The position numbers were made by a program, and so were the translations under genes. DNA of 64,000 nt from an uncultured Bacteroides sp. (GTDB taxonomy: Bacteria; Bacteroidota; Bacteroidia; Bacteroidales; Bacteroidaceae): contig CASENS010000067.1 in NCBI GenBank assembly GCA_949289345.1, positions 1 through 64,000 of the forward strand. Direction: 5' to 3'. Under the pieces are notes generated by a model. It was given only the letters and a program-made list of their open reading frames with translations, was not told the origin of the DNA and did no database searches. Positions within the stretch are counted from its first letter, which is position 1. Each line of letters starts with the position of its first letter. Shown here piece after piece: positions 1 through 8,136 of the stretch.

Positions 1-85
1 GGGGATAATAATCCCTTGCGAATATACAAATTTCTTGTATTAAAAATGATTAAATCCATTAAAGAAAGACATGAAAAGAGCCATA

Positions 86-118
86 TAAAAAAGTTTCCTG
101 ACCCGGACGGGCAGGAAA
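86..118 (-). terminator. Intrinsic terminator (minus strand)
   Basis: On the plus strand TTTCCTG (94-100) and CCCG (102-105) pair with CGGG (108-111) and CAGGAAA (112-118). Read on the minus strand the hairpin is followed by six T residues (plus 87-92). It would end a short minus-strand transcript starting near 202. Confidence 0.65.
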
Positions 119-120
119 GC

Positions 121-201
121 CTATTCCATGTATGTAGTTCTGCTCTCATTGTCAATCTTTTCGTTCTGTTTCAACTTTATTTGATTGGTGCTATTACCCA
201 T
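121..201 (-). CDS. Candidate 26-residue leaderless small protein
   Basis: Minus-strand ATG at 199-201 opens a 26-codon frame beginning MGNSTNQIKLKQ, hydrophilic and charged, and ending in TAG at 121-123, three bases before a strong terminator. A -7 promoter element TACTTTTG (plus 210-217, minus strand) would place the transcription start at about 202, so the message would have almost no leader. I recognise no family. It could equally be a non-coding RNA of about 115 nt, since so short a frame is weak evidence of coding. Confidence 0.3.
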   Translation of the reverse strand: MGNSTNQIKLKQNEKIDNESRTTYME

Positions 202-209
202 ATTCGCCC

Positions 210-217
210 CAAAAGTA
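210..217 (-). promoter_or_regulatory. -7 promoter element
   Basis: The minus strand reads TACTTTTG, an exact match to the Bacteroides -7 consensus TAnnTTTG. No clear -33 TTTG is seen. It points at the short terminator-bounded unit at 86-202. Confidence 0.4.
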
Positions 218-389
218 CAAAAAAATTCTGATACTGAAGAAAATATGAAAAGAATTTAATCGAAAATTCTTCAAAAGTGGCTGGGATGGGAAAAAGCCCT
301 CGGGAAAGGCATTTTACAGCTGTCTAATCCCGGCTTTTATCCCTTGTGTCTCCATAGATGAAAGGCGGGGTGTGATTTAATCCCCCCGT

Positions 390-512
390 TTAACCGGATT
401 GTAACGCGTCCTCAATATCCATGCAACATGAATAGCGCAAATTTGCAATGCAATAAAAAAGAGGCACAGCAATGAGACTTCTTACACAACATTCCATAGA
501 TTCTCTTTTCAT
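390..512 (-). CDS. Candidate 40-residue cysteine-containing small protein
   Basis: A minus-strand frame from ATG (510-512) to TAA (390-392) encodes 40 residues starting MKRESMECCVRS, with five cysteines and a moderately hydrophobic middle. A -7 element (TATGTTTG, plus 552-559) and a hairpin at 513-543 lie directly upstream. A hairpin lies just downstream at 367-388. I recognise no family. Coding is uncertain because the frame is short and no homologue can be checked here. Confidence 0.25.
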   Translation of the reverse strand: MKRESMECCVRSLIAVPLFYCIANLRYSCCMDIEDALQSG

Positions 513-545
513 AATCCGCACCGGCGCGATGTCGGTGCGGATTTT
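513..545. terminator. GC-rich hairpin, terminator or 5' hairpin
   Basis: AATCCGCACCG (513-523) pairs perfectly with CGGTGCGGATT (533-543) across a 9-base loop, followed by TT on the plus strand. On the plus strand it could be a terminator. On the minus strand it would be the first structure in the leader of the 40-codon frame. Confidence 0.5.
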
Positions 546-551
546 ATATGC

Positions 552-559
552 CAAACATA
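552..559 (-). promoter_or_regulatory. -7 promoter element (minus)
   Basis: The minus strand reads TATGTTTG, an exact TAnnTTTG match, and would start a transcript near 545 running through the hairpin and the 40-codon frame. No clear -33 element is present. Confidence 0.35.
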
Positions 560-582
560 TACCATATTATATATATAATCAC

Positions 583-590
583 TATCTTTG
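583..590 (+). promoter_or_regulatory. -7 promoter element of the glycosyltransferase gene
   Basis: TATCTTTG is an exact -7 consensus ending 6 bases before the ATG at 597. If used, transcription would begin at about the start codon, giving a leaderless message. No good -33 element is seen, so this is tentative. Confidence 0.35.
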
Positions 591-596
591 TCGCTC

Positions 597-1715
597 ATGA
601 AAATATTGTTTGTCATTCAAGGAGAAGGCCGCGGACACCTGACGCAGGCCATCACGCTGGAAAGCATGCTGCGGCGCAATGGATACGACGTAGTGGAAGT
701 GCTTGTAGGACAGAGCAGTTCGCGTCGACTGCCCGGGTTCTTCAACCGTCATATACAAGCCCCCATCAAGCGTTTCTTCAGCCCCAATTTCCTACCCACA
801 CCGGCCAACCGGCGCATAAGCCTATTGCGGAGCGTGGGCTACAACTTGCTCCACGTACCAGCCTACATACGCAGCATGCGCTTCATCAGCCGGCGTATCC
901 GCGAGACAGAAGCCGATTTAGTAATCAACTTCTACGAATTGCTCACCGGACTTACCTACTTGACGTTCCGGCCCCATGTGCCACAAGTGTGTGTAGGACA
1001 TCAATATCTTTTCCTGCATCCCGATTTCCACTTCCCCCGAAAAAGCGGAATGAGCCTCTTTTTCCTGCGCATGTTCACACGTCTGACGTGCATCGGCTCC
1101 TGCGAGCGGCTGGCTCTCTCCTTCCGTCCCATGGACGACTGCCCTGCCCGGCGCATATACGTGGTTCCTCCCCTACTCCGGCGAGAAGTACTGTCCTGTG
1201 AAAGCCGTACGGGAGATTACCTGCACGGATACCTGTTGAACGCAGGCTTCGGAACCGATGTCTGCGCCTGGCACGAACACCACCCCGACACTCCCCTCCA
1301 CTTCTTTTGGGACAAAGCGGACGAACCGGACGAACAATGTTTGGACAAGACACTGACTTTCCATCGCATAAATGATGTCAAATTCTTGCGTTACATGGCC
1401 GGATGCAAGGCATACGCCACTACGGCCGGATTTGAGTCTGTGTGCGAAGCCATGTACTTAGGCAAACCAATGCTGATGGTTCCCGCCCACATCGAGCAGG
1501 ATTGCAACGCCCATGATGCCGCGGAAAACGGAGCGGGCATTGTGGCTGACACGTTCGACCTGAGCCGCCTGTTGGAGTTTGCCGAACGCTATACGCCGAA
1601 TGTAGAGTTCCGCTACTGGGTGCGAAGCGCCGAACATCGCTTCTTAGACATATTGGAGAGGACGATACATATGGAAGAGTATCCTTTGGCGGCTGCCCCT
1701 TACGCCTTATCGTAA
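597..1715 (+). CDS. Glycosyltransferase, GT28/UGT-like
   Basis: A 372-residue protein starting MKILFVIQGEGRGHLTQA. The nucleotide-sugar transferase fold is suggested by the N-terminal GxGRGH motif and by a C-terminal donor-site region AGFESVCEAMYLGKP followed by VPAHIEQDCNA, the pattern of MurG/UGT-type GT-B enzymes. A TTG nine bases upstream is in frame, but the ATG at 597 gives the usual start just before the first beta strand. It has no signal peptide, so it should act in the cytoplasm or at the inner membrane face. The acceptor cannot be told. It stands alone, 65 bases before ppk, in the same direction. Confidence 0.75.
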   Translation: MKILFVIQGEGRGHLTQAITLESMLRRNGYDVVEVLVGQSSSRRLPGFFNRHIQAPIKRFFSPNFLPTPANRRISLLRSVGYNLLHVPAYIRSMRFISRRIRETEADLVINFYELLTGLTYLTFRPHVPQVCVGHQYLFLHPDFHFPRKSGMSLFFLRMFTRLTCIGSCERLALSFRPMDDCPARRIYVVPPLLRREVLSCESRTGDYLHGYLLNAGFGTDVCAWHEHHPDTPLHFFWDKADEPDEQCLDKTLTFHRINDVKFLRYMAGCKAYATTAGFESVCEAMYLGKPMLMVPAHIEQDCNAHDAAENGAGIVADTFDLSRLLEFAERYTPNVEFRYWVRSAEHRFLDILERTIHMEEYPLAAAPYALS

Positions 1716-1748
1716 CACAAATGAAACGTTTATGTAATACGAAGGCGT

Positions 1749-1756
1749 TAATTTTG
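1749..1756 (+). promoter_or_regulatory. -7 promoter element of ppk
   Basis: TAATTTTG matches TAnnTTTG exactly, 25 bases before the ppk start codon. A partial -33 (TTTA near 1729-1732) lies upstream at slightly short spacing. Confidence 0.45.
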
Positions 1757-1780
1757 CAAGATTAATAAAAAGAAGAACAA

Positions 1781-3856
1781 ATGGGCAAAGCAATCACGAA
1801 GAAAAACGTAATGGCGGCATACCTCGACCGCGACCTAAGTTGGATGTACTTCAACCGACGTATCTTGCAGGAAGCCACAAAGATACACATCCCCCTGCTG
1901 GAAAGGCTGAGTTTCCTGGGCATCTACTCGAACAATCTGGACGAATTCTTCCGCGTGCGAATGGCCACACAAAGCCGCATAGCCGAGTGCGAGGACCGCA
2001 GCGTGCAAAAAGAGCGCGAACACGCCAAACTGCTCATCAAGCAGATAAATAAGCTGAACAACAAGTACGCCAAAGAATATGAGGAAGCCATCCGCGAGGT
2101 GACCCGCCAGCTCCGTGCCGAACACATTTACCTTCTGAAAGATGACGAGCTGGACGAAGACCAACAAGCCTTCGTACGTGACTTTTTCCGCCAGAAACTG
2201 AGCGGATACGTAAGCCCCGTGTGGATATCCGCAGTGAAGCAATTGGCCGATGAGACTGATGAGAATATCTACCTGGCCGTAAAGATGCAGGCCGATGGCA
2301 AGCGTGGAAGCGAATACGCGCTGATAGAACTGCCCGTGTCCACCTGCGGACGCTTCGTACGCCTGCCGGATAAGGACGGCAACAATTACCTGATGTACTT
2401 AGACGACGTCATACGCTTCTGCCTGCCCATGATATTCAGCGGACTGAACTTCATCCGGTTCGAAGCCTATGCCTTCAAGTTCACCAAAGATGCCGAGATG
2501 GAGATAGACAACGACCTGCGCAACGGCATGTTGCAAAAAATCTCCAAAGGCGTGAAGAGCCGCCGCAAGGGAGATGCCCTGCGCGTCATATACGACGCCG
2601 CCATGCCCAAAGACCTGCACAAGCGTGTGATGAACATGCTGAACCTGGACAAACTGGACACAGTGTTGGCCGGAGGACGCTACCATAACCATAAAGACCT
2701 GATGTCCTTCCCCGACTGCGGGCGGAAAGACTTGAAATATCCCGCCTGGCCACCCCTCCTGCGCAAAGAACTGGATACGGGCGAGAGCGTACTGAAACTG
2801 ATACAGGAGAAGGACCGCTTCATACACGTGCCTTACCACAACTTCGACCACTACATACGTCTGCTTCAGGAAGCCGCCATACACAAGGAAGTGAAGAGCA
2901 TCAAGACTACCCTTTACCGCTTAGCCAAGGATTCCAAAGTGGTGCGTGCCTTGATATGCGCCGCACGCAACGGGAAGAAAGTGACCGTAGTCATCGAACT
3001 TCTGGCACGCTTTGACGAAGCCTCCAACATCAGTTGGTCCAAGAAGATGCAGGATGCCGGCATACACGTCATCTTCGGCGTGGAGAACTTGAAGGTGCAC
3101 TCCAAGATAACCCACATCGGCATGAAGAACGGGGCGGACATAGCCTGCATCAGCACAGGAAACTTCCACGAAGGCAACGCCAAGGTCTATACGGACTACA
3201 TGCTCATGACCTCCGCCAAAGGCATCGTCCGCGATGTCAGCTCCGTGTTCACCTTCATCGAAAAGCCCTACATGCCCGTCTCCTTCAAGGAATTGCTTGT
3301 CTCCCCCAACGAGATGAAAAAGAAATTCATCCGGCTCATTGACGCTGAAATAAAGAACAAGCAAGCAGGCAAGCCGGCCTACATCCGCATGAAGATAAAT
3401 CACATCACGGACTTCACCATGGTAACGAAACTTTATGAAGCATCCTCCTATGGAGTGCCTGTGGACATCGTACTTCGTGGAAATTGCTCGCTTAAGACAG
3501 GCATACCTGGACTGAGCGACACCATCCGCATCAACGGCATCATAGACCGCTATCTGGAACACTCGCGCATCTTCATCTTCGCCGCAGGCGGGGAAGAGAA
3601 ATGCTTCATAGGTTCGGCCGACTGGATGCCCCGCAATTTGGACAACCGCGTGGAAGTGATAACCCCTGTATACGACCCTTCCATAAAGGCCGACTTAGCC
3701 CGCGTGATAGATTACGGATTGCGGGACACCATGCAAGGACGCATAGTGGACGGAACCGGTGAAAACAGTCCGTGGACAACTGAAGAAGAAGCCCCCTTCC
3801 GTTCGCAGGAAGAATTATATAAGTATTACAAAGAGAAAGAAGAAGAGAATGTGTAA
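1781..3856 (+). CDS. ppk1: Polyphosphate kinase 1
   Basis: Makes inorganic polyphosphate from the gamma phosphate of ATP. The 691-residue length fits PPK1. The N-terminal domain shows RDLSWMYFNRR and NNLDEFFRVR (residues 17-60). The catalytic core carries the histidine that becomes phosphorylated (H440 in NLKVHSKI) and, near the C-terminus, the PLD-like segment with GSADWMPRNLDNR. The gene overlaps the following Ppx/GppA gene by 8 bases, which implies translational coupling of polyphosphate synthesis and breakdown or of polyphosphate and (p)ppGpp metabolism. Confidence 0.95.
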   Translation: MGKAITKKNVMAAYLDRDLSWMYFNRRILQEATKIHIPLLERLSFLGIYSNNLDEFFRVRMATQSRIAECEDRSVQKEREHAKLLIKQINKLNNKYAKEYEEAIREVTRQLRAEHIYLLKDDELDEDQQAFVRDFFRQKLSGYVSPVWISAVKQLADETDENIYLAVKMQADGKRGSEYALIELPVSTCGRFVRLPDKDGNNYLMYLDDVIRFCLPMIFSGLNFIRFEAYAFKFTKDAEMEIDNDLRNGMLQKISKGVKSRRKGDALRVIYDAAMPKDLHKRVMNMLNLDKLDTVLAGGRYHNHKDLMSFPDCGRKDLKYPAWPPLLRKELDTGESVLKLIQEKDRFIHVPYHNFDHYIRLLQEAAIHKEVKSIKTTLYRLAKDSKVVRALICAARNGKKVTVVIELLARFDEASNISWSKKMQDAGIHVIFGVENLKVHSKITHIGMKNGADIACISTGNFHEGNAKVYTDYMLMTSAKGIVRDVSSVFTFIEKPYMPVSFKELLVSPNEMKKKFIRLIDAEIKNKQAGKPAYIRMKINHITDFTMVTKLYEASSYGVPVDIVLRGNCSLKTGIPGLSDTIRINGIIDRYLEHSRIFIFAAGGEEKCFIGSADWMPRNLDNRVEVITPVYDPSIKADLARVIDYGLRDTMQGRIVDGTGENSPWTTEEEAPFRSQEELYKYYKEKEEENV

Positions 3857-4754
3857 GAAATGTTATGCCGCCATTGACATTGGTTCCAATGCCGTGCGGC
3901 TCCTGATTAAAAAAGTTGAAGAAAACGAAAATCTGGTAAGCAAACGGCTTACGAAAGCCATGATGCTCCGCGTGCCGTTACGATTGGGGTTCGATGTCTT
4001 TTCATTGGGCGAATTGTCCGAAAATAAAGTTGTCAAACTCCGTCGCCTAATGAAAGCCTTCCGCCAACTGATGAAGATTTATGAAGTGACCGACTATCGC
4101 GCCTGCGCCACCTCGGCCATGCGTGATGCACGCAACGGAAAATCTGCCATCAAGAAGATACTGAAGGACACAGGCATCCGAATCGAAATCATCGACGGGC
4201 AGGAAGAAGCACGAATGATTTACAACAATCACATCGAGTGTCTGGAAGACCGAACGGGCAATTACATCTATGTAGACGTAGGCGGCGGAAGTACGGAAAT
4301 CAACCTGCTTACCAACGGCACCCTTGTACAGTCCTTGTCCTACAACATCGGTACCGTCCGTATGCTGAGCAATGCCGTAAAAGAAGAGACTTGGGCACAA
4401 ATGAAAGATGACCTGGCACGTCTGACAGCCGACTTTACAGACATCAACATCATCGGTTCGGGAGGAAACATCAACAAGCTGTATCGGCTGGCGGACAAAA
4501 AGGACAAAAAGCTGCAACGCATGCCCGTAACATCCCTACAAACACTCTATGACGAATTGAGTCCCCTCACACCGGAACAGCGCATGAAACAATTCGACCT
4601 GAAGGCTGACCGTGCGGATGTTATCGTACCTGCCGCCCACATATTCCTGACCATAGCCGACACCGTGAAAGCGGAATACATTCACGTGCCCGTCATCGGT
4701 TTGGCAGACGGTATTATCGACAGTCTGTACGCCCAAAGCAACGCCGCACTTTAG
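3849..4754 (+). CDS. Ppx/GppA family phosphatase
   Basis: An exopolyphosphatase/guanosine pentaphosphatase family protein of 301 residues with the actin-like ATPase-fold motifs DIGSNAVRLL (residues 10-19), DGQEEARMIYNN and VDVGGGSTEI. The frame is open upstream, but the ATG at 3849 places the first strand correctly and overlaps the ppk stop. It is about the size of the two-lobe core and lacks the C-terminal HD-like extension of E. coli Ppx, as is usual in short family members. The overlap with ppk supports a role in degrading polyphosphate. Activity on pppGpp is possible but not shown by the sequence. Confidence 0.85.
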   Translation: MCKKCYAAIDIGSNAVRLLIKKVEENENLVSKRLTKAMMLRVPLRLGFDVFSLGELSENKVVKLRRLMKAFRQLMKIYEVTDYRACATSAMRDARNGKSAIKKILKDTGIRIEIIDGQEEARMIYNNHIECLEDRTGNYIYVDVGGGSTEINLLTNGTLVQSLSYNIGTVRMLSNAVKEETWAQMKDDLARLTADFTDINIIGSGGNINKLYRLADKKDKKLQRMPVTSLQTLYDELSPLTPEQRMKQFDLKADRADVIVPAAHIFLTIADTVKAEYIHVPVIGLADGIIDSLYAQSNAAL

Positions 4755-4870
4755 TTCTCATTCCGCCAATCGCTACGCTATCGGAAAGAATAGAATGCGA
4801 AACGGAGGCAGAGGTGAAATACGCCCATCGTTTTCTGACTTAAATCAATCCCGGAACAGTGTCAAAGGCT

Positions 4871-4878
4871 TATCTTTG
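4871..4878 (+). promoter_or_regulatory. -7 promoter element of the MFS gene
   Basis: TATCTTTG matches the -7 consensus exactly, 35 bases before the ATG at 4914. The -33 region shows no clear TTTG. Confidence 0.45.
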
Positions 4879-4913
4879 CAGCCCGAAAAAAAGAGGTATT
4901 AGTTTTTAGGATT

Positions 4914-6056
4914 ATGAAAAAGAGTCTTATCGCATTGGCATTCGGTACATTGGGATTGGGAATTGCCGAATTTGCCATGATGGGTATCCTTCCATCTGTG
5001 GCTGAGAATCTTCACGTCAGCATCCCCACTGCGGGACATCTGATTTCGGCCTATGCGCTGGGAGTGTGTTGTGGCGCACCGATGCTGCTACTGGCCCGCA
5101 AACGGCCGCTAAAGCAGACGTTGCTCCTGCTTATGGCGCTGATGACCATAGGTAACCTATGCGCATCGCTGGCACCGAATTACTGGGTGTTGCTAGCGGG
5201 ACGTTTCGTCTCGGGACTTCCCCACGGAGCCTATTTCGGAGTGGCTTCCATCGTAGCGGGCAAACTGGCCGACGAAGGCAAAGGGTCAGAAGCCGTATCC
5301 ATCATGATAGCAGGTATGACAGTAGCCAATCTATTCGGTGTGCCGCTGGGCACCTCGCTGAGCCACCTATTGTCATGGCGTGTCACGTTTCTGTTTGTAG
5401 GTATCTGGGGACTGATTGTACTCTATTACATCTGGCGATGGGTACCTGCCGTAAGCGGGCTGAAAGATGTCGGGTTCAAAGGACAGTTCCGTTTCTTGAG
5501 GCGCCCTGCTCCATGGCTGATATTAGGCGCTACGGCTTTGGGCAACGGAGGCGTGTTTTGCTGGTACAGCTATATCAATCCGTTACTGACGGAAGTGTCG
5601 GGCTTCAGTGCCGAAAGCATCACTCCGCTCATGGTTCTGGCAGGATTTGGCATGGTAGTGGGCAATTTGGTGAGCGGACGCATGTCCGACCGTTACACAC
5701 CGGGACGTGTAGGTACATTCGTGCAAGGCGGCATCTGCATCCTTTTGTTACTGACTTTCCTCCTATCACCTCATCCATGGTGTGCGGCAATACTGATGGC
5801 TTTGTGCACAGCGGGTTTGTTTGCCGTATCCAGTCCCGAACAAGTGCTCATCATCCGTGTAGCACCGGGAGGTGAAATGCTGGGAGGTGCCTGCGTGCAG
5901 ATAGCATTCAACTTAGGCAATGCCCTTGGGGCTTACGTGGGCGGATTGGCCACAGGCTACGGTTATCAGTACCCCGCATTGTTCGGAGTTCCCTTTACAC
6001 TGGTCGGATTTACTCTTTTCCTGGTCTTTTATAAAAAATATCAGTCGGAATACTAA
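4914..6056 (+). CDS. MFS transporter, AraJ/arabinose-efflux type
   Basis: A 380-residue inner-membrane protein with about 12 hydrophobic segments and drug/sugar exporter family motifs: GLGIAEFAMMGILP in TM1, GRFVSGLPHGAYFG around TM4 and GVPLGTSLSHLLSWR around TM5. These match the AraJ/YdhP-like subgroup of drug:H+ antiporters. The substrate cannot be deduced. It stands alone with its own -7 element, followed 63 bases later by a small lipoprotein gene. Confidence 0.85.
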   Translation: MKKSLIALAFGTLGLGIAEFAMMGILPSVAENLHVSIPTAGHLISAYALGVCCGAPMLLLARKRPLKQTLLLLMALMTIGNLCASLAPNYWVLLAGRFVSGLPHGAYFGVASIVAGKLADEGKGSEAVSIMIAGMTVANLFGVPLGTSLSHLLSWRVTFLFVGIWGLIVLYYIWRWVPAVSGLKDVGFKGQFRFLRRPAPWLILGATALGNGGVFCWYSYINPLLTEVSGFSAESITPLMVLAGFGMVVGNLVSGRMSDRYTPGRVGTFVQGGICILLLLTFLLSPHPWCAAILMALCTAGLFAVSSPEQVLIIRVAPGGEMLGGACVQIAFNLGNALGAYVGGLATGYGYQYPALFGVPFTLVGFTLFLVFYKKYQSEY

Positions 6057-6119
6057 GCCTGTTCAAAGATTTTTCCGTATGTTTGCTCCGATTTTCAATA
6101 ACCTAAAAAGAGAAAGAAT

Positions 6120-6557
6120 ATGAAAAGATGGAAATTGACGAGTTTATGGATAGCCTGCGTATTGGCTTTCACGCTAACCGCTTGCGGAGATGACATCACG
6201 TATTACACCATACAGAACAGCGACGAAGCGTTATGCTCGCGTACGTGGGTGGAGGAATATGATACGACGAACGAAGATGGAGTAATGGTGGGCTGCGTAC
6301 ACCAGTTGAAATTCTCTACACTAAACTATAGCGGTCAGGAAATTCACCAATATTACTATACGGGGCAAAGCCGCCCATACAGCGAAGTGACCCGAAACTT
6401 CGACTGGGAGTGGATGGACGACACGAAAGAAGGTCTTCGGATGGACTTCGGAGCAGGCAACATTGTATATTTTGAAAACGTGTGGGTGCGCGAACACTAT
6501 CTGTCCGGCAAACTGAATGGAACGCAAGTGACGTTTACAGACGCCAATTACAGATAA
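6120..6557 (+). CDS. Small lipoprotein, unknown function
   Basis: A 145-residue protein with an N-terminal signal and lipobox LTAC (Cys22) followed by GDD, so it is expected to be a lipidated envelope protein. The rest is a mixed polar/aromatic domain rich in Tyr and Trp with no motif I recognise. It follows the MFS gene by 63 bases and may be co-transcribed. The stop is 24 bases before a hairpin shared with the convergent RluA gene. Confidence 0.7.
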   Translation: MKRWKLTSLWIACVLAFTLTACGDDITYYTIQNSDEALCSRTWVEEYDTTNEDGVMVGCVHQLKFSTLNYSGQEIHQYYYTGQSRPYSEVTRNFDWEWMDDTKEGLRMDFGAGNIVYFENVWVREHYLSGKLNGTQVTFTDANYR

Positions 6558-6580
6558 CATAACAAGCAACGGACAAGCAC

Positions 6581-6626
6581 AAAGGCACGAAGGCGCAGAG
6601 ATAAAAGGCTGCGGCTCCGTGCCTTT
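6581..6626. terminator. Bidirectional terminator hairpin
   Basis: AAAGGCACG (6581-6589) pairs with CGTGCCTTT (6618-6626). The loop can form an inner stem (GGCGCAG with CTGCGGC). It lies between the convergent lipoprotein and pseudouridine synthase genes and has no strong T-run. Confidence 0.45.
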
Positions 6627-6631
6627 GCTTA

Positions 6632-7540
6632 TTATTTCTTGAGCACGAGTTTCTTGAACTCAGCGGGATAAGGCGTTTCGAAAGCCATTTCCTCACCTGT
6701 CACAGGATGATAGAAACACAGTTTGAAAGCATGCAACGCCAGGCGTCCGATGGGGTTCAAGTCTTCCAAGCCATAACGCCCGTCACCGATGACAGGATGT
6801 CCCAAGTCTTGCATGTGGACGCGTATCTGGTTCTTACGGCCTGTCTCCAGATGCAGTTCCACCAAAGAATAACCGTTGGCACGCTTGATGGTACGATAGT
6901 GCGTGACGGACTCCTTTCCTCCATCGTCCACGGGACTGGAATGGACATAGAGCACACGGTCGGTCAGCCACGAACGGACCACACCTTCGTCCTTCTCCAT
7001 TTCTCCGGCCACAACCGCCACATAACGACGGTCGTAAACAATCCGGTGCCAGTTGTCCCGCAAGGAATGTTGCGTTTTCTCGTCTTTGGCAAACATCATC
7101 AGCCCGGACGTGTCACGATCCAGCCGATGTACCACATACACACGGGCCGAGCGTCCTGCCGAACGTTGCAAATATTCGTTCAGAATGGTACAGGCTGTGC
7201 GCTCCTTTTGCCGCTCCGTACTCACGGAAAGTAATCCCCGCATCTTTTCAATCACAATCAAATAAGCGTCCTCGTAAACTATCTTCAGCAATTTGTGATG
7301 AAATTCATGTTTCCCCTTCTCGCGGCTTATCTGTACCGTCATACCGGGAAGCAGCGGGAAATTGTATTGGGTCGTGATAACATGGTCCACAAACACCAAC
7401 TGCTTGCTCAGCAAACTCTTTAGCTTAGTGCGACTGGCTTGGGGCATCCTCGCCGCTAAAAAATCCATAAGCTCCATCGGCTCTTTTACATAAAAATCCG
7501 TGTATTGCGCCCGGGCTCTCGCCATTCTATTTTCTTTCAT
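6632..7540 (-). CDS. RluA-family RNA pseudouridine synthase
   Basis: Converts specific uridines in rRNA or tRNA to pseudouridine. An N-terminal S4-like RNA-binding segment (about residues 22-75) precedes the catalytic domain, whose signature HRLDRDTSG (138-146) holds the catalytic Asp141. The C-terminal HQIRVH-type motif appears as KNQIRVHMQDLGHPVIGD. Its 302 residues fit RluA/C/D enzymes with an S4 domain. The target site cannot be told. ATG at 7538-7540 is used; an internal Met6 is an alternative. Confidence 0.9.
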   Translation of the reverse strand: MKENRMARARAQYTDFYVKEPMELMDFLAARMPQASRTKLKSLLSKQLVFVDHVITTQYNFPLLPGMTVQISREKGKHEFHHKLLKIVYEDAYLIVIEKMRGLLSVSTERQKERTACTILNEYLQRSAGRSARVYVVHRLDRDTSGLMMFAKDEKTQHSLRDNWHRIVYDRRYVAVVAGEMEKDEGVVRSWLTDRVLYVHSSPVDDGGKESVTHYRTIKRANGYSLVELHLETGRKNQIRVHMQDLGHPVIGDGRYGLEDLNPIGRLALHAFKLCFYHPVTGEEMAFETPYPAEFKKLVLKK

Positions 7541-7703
7541 CGTAACAAGTAACTAATCAAATTTATACTATTCAGTCGTAAAGGAGTTAAGCCGACAGAC
7601 GGCTTATCATGTACGCTAAAGGACAAATGTACCGACATGGAAGCCATACATCCACACGTATGCTCAAAGCATCTGCACATTCACACACATTGCATAAGGC
7701 CTC

Positions 7704-7940
7704 TTATTGTCCTACAATCTCTTTGAGTTTAATCAAACGTGTGATGGAAGGATTATAAAAAGGATCCGGATAATGGTCCCGGATGTCACATATATTAGCC
7801 TCCACATACCGTTTCATGTCACAAATGTACTCCCCATCGCCAAGTTTTACTTCTTGGGGCAACTCCGCATGCGTAACCCAGTCCACGATGTCACGCACGG
7901 TTTGTTCGTCATATTCATTCTCTACTTTTTTTGCATTCAT
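7704..7940 (-). CDS. Small DUF6965-like protein
   Basis: A 78-residue acidic cytoplasmic protein starting MNAKKVENEYDE. The core WVTHAELPQEVKLGDGEYICDMKRYVEANI resembles small Bacteroidales proteins of the DUF6965 type (family name from memory). The frame is open further upstream to 8039, but a perfect -7 element at 7966-7973 would start transcription near 7958, inside that extension, so the ATG at 7938-7940 is preferred. Function is unknown. It is transcribed away from the DUF2461 gene. Confidence 0.55.
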   Translation of the reverse strand: MNAKKVENEYDEQTVRDIVDWVTHAELPQEVKLGDGEYICDMKRYVEANICDIRDHYPDPFYNPSITRLIKLKEIVGQ

Positions 7941-7965
7941 ACGTTCGTTGTCTTTTTTAAGAAGG

Positions 7966-7973
7966 CAAAGATA
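7966..7973 (-). promoter_or_regulatory. -7 promoter element of the small protein gene
   Basis: The minus strand reads TATCTTTG, an exact -7 match. It decides the start of the downstream gene, because the longer frame would begin upstream of the transcript. Confidence 0.45.
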
Positions 7974-8055
7974 AGACAAATGTACGTATTCATCATCCTT
8001 TCGGCACCGATTTATGACCAAGTTGAGGTCATATTCCATTTTTTTCCCATACTTA

Positions 8056-8087
8056 TTCGTAGTTTAGAAATTTTATTTGTAAGTTTG
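8056..8087 (+). promoter_or_regulatory. Promoter of the DUF2461-yhcH-glgB genes
   Basis: -7 TAAGTTTG at 8080-8087 (exact match) with TTCG at 8056-8059, one base off the -33 TTTG, at a 20-base spacing. The start codon at 8137 leaves a leader of about 45 bases. Confidence 0.55.
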
Positions 8088-8136
8088 TCAATCAATTAAA
8101 GACAGCAGACGAAAACCCAAATAGAAAGGTAACCGT

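Larger units (their letters stand above)
1..596. other. Intergenic region with hairpins and small ORFs
   Basis: No long gene is supported here. The stretch holds, on the minus strand, two candidate mini-transcripts listed separately (about 86-217 and 390-559). It also has a possible hairpin at about 284-333 (GGCTGGGAT pairing with ATCCCGGCT, one arm with G-T pairs) and a C/G-rich hairpin at 367-388. A 71-codon plus-strand frame at 16-231 starts with TTG and looks like no known protein, so I do not call it. Confidence 0.5.

Noticed and set aside
16-231. 71-codon plus-strand frame at the window start
   Set aside because: It starts at TTG, has no recognisable sequence, and overlaps a better supported minus-strand unit with promoter and terminator.
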